From Hydrogenophaga sp. 2FB (GTDB taxonomy: Bacteria; Pseudomonadota; Gammaproteobacteria; Burkholderiales; Burkholderiaceae_C): DNA of 64,000 nucleotides. The stretch spans positions 43,547-107,546 of the forward strand of contig NZ_SCML01000016.1 of assembly GCF_005503365.1 (NCBI RefSeq), written 5' to 3'. Position 1 is the first letter of the stretch, and each line of letters begins with the position of its first letter. This document shows positions 58,578 through 64,000 of the stretch, in pieces. The notes under the pieces are model-generated. The model saw only the letters and a program-made list of their open reading frames with translations. It searched no databases and was not told the DNA's origin. The translations under genes were made by a program, and so were the position numbers.

Positions 58578-60022
58578 TCAGGTGGCAGCGGCGCAGTGTT
58601 TGGCGATGAAGGCCTGGATGGCCTCGGTGTGGGCCGGCATGACCTTCACGCGCTTGGGCAGGGCCTCGATGCCCTCGAACTGCTTCGGGCGATCGGGCTG
58701 GCGGCCCAGCGCCTCGACGATGGTCTCGGCGAACTTGATCGGCAATGCCGTCTCCAGCACGACCATGGGGATGCCGGCTTCGCGGTATTCCCGCGCCACC
58801 TTCACGCCGTCGGCGGTGTGGGTGTCGATCATCACGCCGTGGCGCTCGAACACGTCGCGGATCGTGGCCAGGCGGTCGGCATGCGTGCTCTTGCCACTGC
58901 GGAAGCCGTAGTGGCTGGCGGCTTCGCTGAACACCGGGTCGGCGCTCAGGTCGAAGCGCCCTTCGCGCGACAGACCTTCGCCGAAGAATGCCTTGACGCG
59001 CTCGCCGTTGCGCCCCAGCAGGTCGAACACGAAGCGCTCGAAGTTGCTGGCCTTGGAGATGTCCATCGACGGGCTGGAGGTTTCGTGCGTGTCGGCGCTG
59101 CCGCGCACGCGGTACACACCGGTGCGGAAGAACTCGTCGAGCACGTCGTTCTCGTTGGTCGCCACCACCAGCGTGCGGATCGGCAGGCCCATCTGGCGCG
59201 CCACATGGCCGGCGCAGACGTTGCCGAAGTTGCCGCTGGGCACGGTGAACGACACCTGCTCGTCGTTGGTCGTTGTGGCCTGGAAATAGCCGGCGAAGTA
59301 ATAGACCACCTGCGCCAACAACCGCGCCCAGTTGATCGAGTTCACGGTGCCGATCTTGTAGGCGCGCTTGAATTCAAGGTCGTTGCTGACGTTCTTGACG
59401 ATGTCCTGGCAGTCGTCGAACACCCCCTCGACCGCGATGTTGTGGATGTTCTCGTCCATCAGGCTGAACATCTGCGCTTGCTGGAACGGGCTCATGCGGC
59501 CGTGCGGGCTGAGCATGAAGACGCGCACGCCCTTCTTGCCGCGCATGGCGTACTCGGCCGCGCTGCCGGTGTCGCCCGAGGTGGCGCCCAGGATGTTGAG
59601 CTCTTCGCCACGGCGCGCCAGTTCGTATTCGAACAGGTTGCCCAGCAGCTGCATCGCCATGTCCTTGAAGGCCAGCGTGGGACCGTTGGACAGGGCTTCG
59701 AGGTGGAAGCCCGGTTCGAGCTGCTTCAGCGGCACGATCTGCGGCGTGCCGTACACCGCTTCGGTGTAGGTCTTGTCGCACAGCGCTCGCAGGTCCGCGG
59801 CGGGAATGTCGTCGATGTAGAGCGACAGGATCTCGAACGCGAGCGCCGCGTAACCACCCGGTGCGCCCTGGTTGAACACCTGGCGCAAGCGCTGCAGCGC
59901 GGCGGCATCGACCTGCGGATAACGCTCCGGCAGGTACAGGCCGCCGTCGGGCGCCAGGCCTTCCAGCAGGATTTCGCAAAAGCGTTTGCGATCGGCGCGA
60001 CCGCGGGTCGAGAGGTAACGCA

Positions 60023-60023
<1 letters not shown>
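58578..60023 (-). CDS. thrC: Threonine synthase
   Basis: A 481-residue PLP enzyme that converts O-phosphohomoserine to threonine. The Schiff-base Lys120 lies in NGPTLAFKDMAMQLLGN. GATSGDTGSAAEYAMRGKKG is the phosphate-binding loop, and FTVPSGNFGNVCAGHVARQM is also conserved. Its ATG overlaps the hom stop by 1 bp (TGATG). Together with hom upstream it makes the last steps of threonine biosynthesis. Length is typical for the E. coli ThrC-like class. Confidence 0.97.
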
Positions 60024-61354
<1,331 letters not shown>

Positions 61355-61374
61355 GGTTGGGGAACAAAAAAGAA

Positions 61375-62598
61375 TCAGGCGCCGCGTTTTCGGCGGCCTT
61401 CGAGAAACTTGGCGATGCGCTCGATCGCCTCGCGCAAATCGTCTTCGTGCGGAAGGAACACGATGCGGAAATGCTGGTGGTCGGGGTAGTTGAAGCCCGA
61501 GCCCTGGACCAGCATCACGCGCGTCTCGCGCAGCACTTCCATGAAGAACTGGCGGTCGTCCGCGATCGGATACACGTCCGGGTCCAGCCGCGGGAACATG
61601 TACAGCGCCGCTTCCGGCTTGACGCAGGTCACGCCGGGAATGGCTGTGATGAGCTCATAGGCCAGATCGCGCTGACGGCGCAAACGCCCGCCTTCCTTCA
61701 CGAGATCGTTGATGCTCTGGTAGCCGCCCAGGGCGGTCTGGATCGCCCACTGGCCGGGCACGTTGGAGCCCAGCTTGAGGTTGGCCAGCATGTTCAGGCC
61801 TTCGATGAAATCCTTTGCGATGTGCTTGGGGCCCGACAACACCATCCAGCCGGCACGGTAGCCGCAGGACCGGTACGCCTTCGACAGTGAGTTGAACGTC
61901 AACGTCAGCACGTCGGTGGACAGGCTCGCCATCGCGGTGTGCTTCACACCGTCGTACAGCACCTTGTCGTAGACCTCGTCGGCCAACACCACAAGGCCGA
62001 ACTCGCGCGCCAGCGCCACGATACCCTTGAGCATGTCATCGCTGTAGAGCACGCCCGTGGGGTTGTTCGGGTTGATCACCACGATGCCTTTGGTGCGCGG
62101 CGTGATCTTGGCGCGCATGTCGGCCAGATCCGGCTGCCAGCCATTGGCTTCATCGCAGCGGTAGTGCACCGGCGAGCCCCCCGACAGACTTGTGGCCGCG
62201 GTCCACAGCGGATAGTCCGGTGAAGGGACGAGCAATTCGTCGCCATTGTCCAGCAGCGCGTTGGCGGCCATCACGATCAATTCGCTTGCGCCATTGCCCA
62301 GGTAGATGTCATCCAGCGTTACGCCCGCAACACCCTGTTGCTGGGTGTAGTGCATGACCGCCTTGCGCGCCGCGAAAATGCCCTTGCTGTCGGAATAACC
62401 CGCCGAGTTGGGCAGGTTGCGGATCATGTCCTGCTGGATCTCTTCCGGCGCATCGAAGCCAAACGGCGCGAGATTGCCGATGTTCAGCTTGATGATCTTC
62501 TGGCCCTCATCCTCCATCTGCTTCGCCGCGTCCACGATCGGGCCGCGAACGTCATAGAGCACATTGGCCAACTTGGCGGATTTCTGGATGGTTTTCAA
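61375..62598 (-). CDS. Alanine-type aminotransferase (AlaA/AlaC family)
   Basis: A 407-residue class I/II PLP aminotransferase, similar to bacterial alanine (glutamate-pyruvate) transaminases. PLP-Lys240 lies in SLSKAYRSCGYRAGW; other family segments are GNGASELIVMAANALLD, VINPNNPTGVLYSDDML and ADEVYDKVLYDG. It is first in the leftward run aminotransferase-hom-thrC, an order common in Burkholderiales. The likely reaction is pyruvate plus glutamate to alanine, though a broad range is possible. It is divergent from the Mth938-like gene. Confidence 0.9.
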   Translation of the reverse strand: MKTIQKSAKLANVLYDVRGPIVDAAKQMEDEGQKIIKLNIGNLAPFGFDAPEEIQQDMIRNLPNSAGYSDSKGIFAARKAVMHYTQQQGVAGVTLDDIYLGNGASELIVMAANALLDNGDELLVPSPDYPLWTAATSLSGGSPVHYRCDEANGWQPDLADMRAKITPRTKGIVVINPNNPTGVLYSDDMLKGIVALAREFGLVVLADEVYDKVLYDGVKHTAMASLSTDVLTLTFNSLSKAYRSCGYRAGWMVLSGPKHIAKDFIEGLNMLANLKLGSNVPGQWAIQTALGGYQSINDLVKEGGRLRRQRDLAYELITAIPGVTCVKPEAALYMFPRLDPDVYPIADDRQFFMEVLRETRVMLVQGSGFNYPDHQHFRIVFLPHEDDLREAIERIAKFLEGRRKRGA

Positions 62599-62714
62599 AG
62601 TCCCTCCGGGGGGTTTGGGGATTGCGGCGTGCTCGGCCTGCCGGACAGCACCCGGCGTTGTATTCTTGGGCCTTGCCAGCAGGGAAAACCTGCAATTTGA
62701 CCACAGTTGCCACC

Positions 62715-63095
62715 ATGAAATTGCACGCCGACAAGCCAGACACCTTGGCCATCACCGCCTACGGCGAGGGATGGGTCGCGGTCAATGGCCAGCGCCACAC
62801 CGGCAGCCTGGTGTTGACCTCCGAGGGCCAGGTGCTGCCATGGGAAGGCGCACGTTTCGAGGACCTCACGGCCACGCACTTCGAGCGCCTGGCCGACACG
62901 ATGAACGAGACCCCCGAGCTGGTGGTGTTCGGCAGCGGATCGCGACTGCGTTTTGTGCGCCCTGCCTTGCTGCAAGGCCTGATGGCCCGGCGCATCGGCG
63001 TGGAAACCATGGACACGCCAGCGGCCTGCCGCACCTACAACATATTGGCTGGCGAAGGCCGGCGCGTGGTCCTTGCCTTGTTGATGGACACCTGA
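62715..63095 (+). CDS. Mth938-like domain protein
   Basis: A 126-residue protein of the DUF498/Mth938 fold, known from archaeal Mth938 and bacterial relatives such as Xcc1710. Seen: ITAYGEGWVAVNGQRHTGSL, LVVFGSGSRLRFVRPALLQG and TPAACRTYNILAGEGRRVVL. The biochemical role is unknown; a link to respiratory complex assembly has been reported for related proteins such as NDUFAF3. ATG 62715 was chosen to match the family start. It lies upstream of bcp on the same strand with 178 bp between. Confidence 0.85.
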   Translation: MKLHADKPDTLAITAYGEGWVAVNGQRHTGSLVLTSEGQVLPWEGARFEDLTATHFERLADTMNETPELVVFGSGSRLRFVRPALLQGLMARRIGVETMDTPAACRTYNILAGEGRRVVLALLMDT

Positions 63096-63273
63096 CAACC
63101 CCTGACTTCCCCAGGGCGCATTGCAAGCGCTCCTGTGACGGAGTGCACCCATTCAGGTTAAAATAGCGGATTGTTTCCTGCAGCGCTTCCTCGCATCCTG
63201 TATGCCAGGCATGCCGCGATGCAGCCGGGAAGCCAACGCATCACCACCAACTTACGTCAGGGGTCCACGCAGT

Positions 63274-63750
63274 ATGGCAGTCGTTGTCAACAAACCCATT
63301 CCCGAATTTGAATCGCAGGCCACAGGCGGCGTGAAAGTCAGCAACCAGACCCACCTGGGTCAAACCATCGTGCTGTATTTCTACCCCAAGGACAATACAC
63401 CAGGGTGCACCACGGAGGCCATGCAATTCCGCGACAAGTACAAGGATTTTGTCAAGGCCGGTGCCGAGGTGTTTGGCGTCTCGCGCGACAACATGAAATC
63501 GCACGACGATTTCAAGACCAAGCTGGAATTGCCCTTCGAGCTGATTGCGGACACAGAAGAAAAAATGTGTCACATGTTCGGCGTGGTCAAGAACAAGATC
63601 ATGTACGGCAAGAAGGTCAAGGGCATCGAGCGCAGCACCTTCCTGATCGGCCCCGACGGCGTGCTCAAGCAGGAATGGCGCGGCCTGAAGGTGCCGGGCC
63701 ACGTGGAAGACGTGCTCAAGGCTGTCAAGGCGCTCAAGAAGGCGGCCTGA
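63274..63750 (+). CDS. bcp: Bcp/PrxQ-type peroxiredoxin
   Basis: A 158-residue thiol peroxidase reducing H2O2 and organic peroxides. The peroxidatic Cys45 lies in KDNTPGCTTEAMQFRDKYK. The position five residues later, Cys in many PrxQ proteins, is Met, so a resolving Cys must be elsewhere: Cys99 in EEKMCHMFGVVK is the only other one. The C-terminal region GIERSTFLIGPDGVLKQEWR is typical. A candidate -10 (TAAAAT, 63159-63164) precedes a leader of about 100 nt. Its last codons fall in the inverted repeat at the right edge. Confidence 0.94.
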   Translation: MAVVVNKPIPEFESQATGGVKVSNQTHLGQTIVLYFYPKDNTPGCTTEAMQFRDKYKDFVKAGAEVFGVSRDNMKSHDDFKTKLELPFELIADTEEKMCHMFGVVKNKIMYGKKVKGIERSTFLIGPDGVLKQEWRGLKVPGHVEDVLKAVKALKKAA

Positions 63751-63814
63751 AGGGCTTGGCCCTGCGAGCGGTGGGAGGATTTCGCTGTCATCGGACTCGT
63801 GCATAATGAATTCA
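63730..63814 (+). repeat. Left arm of 85-bp inverted repeat (bcp 3' end)
   Basis: This segment covers the last codons of bcp (encoding ALKKAA) and 64 bp of downstream DNA. Its exact reverse complement occurs at 63916-64000, separated by 101 bp. It is identical base for base over 85 bp as far as the window goes. Confidence 0.95.
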
Positions 63815-63898
63815 TGACCCCGGGAAGCTATCCAGCCCGACCCTCTTTCGACAAGCTTTGCAGTCCTCAAAGCCGCCCGGTTTACCGAGCGGCTTTTT
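63813..63898 (+). ncRNA. Possible small transcript between bcp and the inverted repeat arm
   Basis: A -10-like CATAAT (63802-63807) lies in the left arm; a weak -35 is about 17 bp upstream. The roughly 85 nt from 63813 to the terminator T-run have no ORF with a ribosome site. This may be a small RNA gene or simply the bcp 3' untranslated region with its own terminator. Support is weak and the region may belong to an assembly artefact. Confidence 0.25.
63872..63898 (+). terminator. Rho-independent terminator downstream of bcp
   Basis: GCCGCCCGG-TTTA-CCGAGCGGC forms a 9-bp stem with one mismatch and is followed by TTTTT. It is well placed to end rightward transcription of bcp and sits in the 101-bp spacer between the inverted repeat arms. 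Confidence 0.85.
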
Positions 63899-63915
63899 GT
63901 TTTCCGGCCTCGCGC

Positions 63916-64000
63916 TGAATTCATTATGCACGAGTCCGATGACAGCGAAATCCTCCCACCGCTCGCAGGGCCAAGCCCTTCAGGCCGCCTTCTTGAGCGC
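63916..64000 (-). repeat. Right arm of 85-bp inverted repeat (runs off window)
   Basis: Exact reverse complement of 63730-63814. On the minus strand it again encodes the end of Bcp (ALKKAA stop) and continues past the window edge, so its true length is unknown. Confidence 0.95.

Overview
The window is a high-G+C, densely coded bacterial chromosome segment. It most resembles Betaproteobacteria, order Burkholderiales, family Comamonadaceae (Hydrogenophaga- or Acidovorax-like). The reasons are four orphan Bug-type (tripartite tricarboxylate) periplasmic binding proteins, the core gene run aminotransferase-hom-thrC-moeA-moaD-moaE-GNAT-clpB, a DUF1631 protein, and many small accessory catabolic operons, each with its own LysR, IclR, AraC or TetR regulator. 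This placement is inferred from gene content; no 16S or marker search was possible. No rRNA, tRNA, IS element, integrase or CRISPR array was seen.

Layout. 1-7372: a truncated amidohydrolase and a TSUP permease, then a leftward catabolic operon (Bug, amidohydrolase, enolase-superfamily enzyme, Bug, AhpD-like protein) divergent from a LysR gene. 7394-17079: a leftward iron operon, fecI-fecR-TonB receptor-DUF3649-PepSY-DUF3325-macA-macB, headed by a Fur-box-like palindrome. 17166-19847: a divergent AcnA-type aconitase. 20228-24596: a rightward operon with a good sigma-70 promoter, a palindromic operator and a strong terminator, encoding Bug, a Gfo/Idh/MocA dehydrogenase, a DUF993 aldolase-like protein and a xylose-isomerase-like protein; it looks like a short, uncharacterised sugar or sugar-acid pathway. 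24615-32344: regulatory and envelope genes: a K-rich periplasmic protein, tetR-dsrE, a response regulator with a hybrid kinase, two secreted proteins sharing a CRP-type site, a ferredoxin, a DUF1554-like lipoprotein, and two paralogous single-span membrane proteins. This stretch also holds a LexA box followed by a short terminator-bounded transcript unit. 32457-40223: DUF1631 protein, MFS exporter, AraC regulator, a second TonB receptor and a DUF2946-like protein.

40235-51563: two adjoining catabolic operons. The first (LysR-divergent) has an MHS transporter, a KstD-like flavoprotein, a VOC protein, an alpha/beta hydrolase and an MBL-fold protein with an altered metal motif. The second (IclR-linked) has Bug, an FAH-family enzyme, a VOC dioxygenase-like protein and a ferredoxin-type oxygenase reductase. 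Two near-identical 15-bp palindromes, one before iclR and one before the second operon, give a concrete model for its control. 51448-63750 is core genome: coniferyl-aldehyde-type dehydrogenase, clpB (with a recognisable sigma-32 promoter), a GNAT enzyme, molybdenum cofactor genes, threonine biosynthesis, an aminotransferase, a Mth938-like protein and a Bcp peroxiredoxin.

The right edge is anomalous. An exact 85-bp inverted copy of the 3' end of bcp and its downstream DNA begins at 63916 and runs off the window, so it is either a real inverted duplication or a fold-back/assembly artefact. The most promising undescribed items are the SOS-box small transcript (31659-31791), the DUF993 pathway operon, the paired CRP-like sites, and the paralogous RGEQRRLQ membrane peptides.
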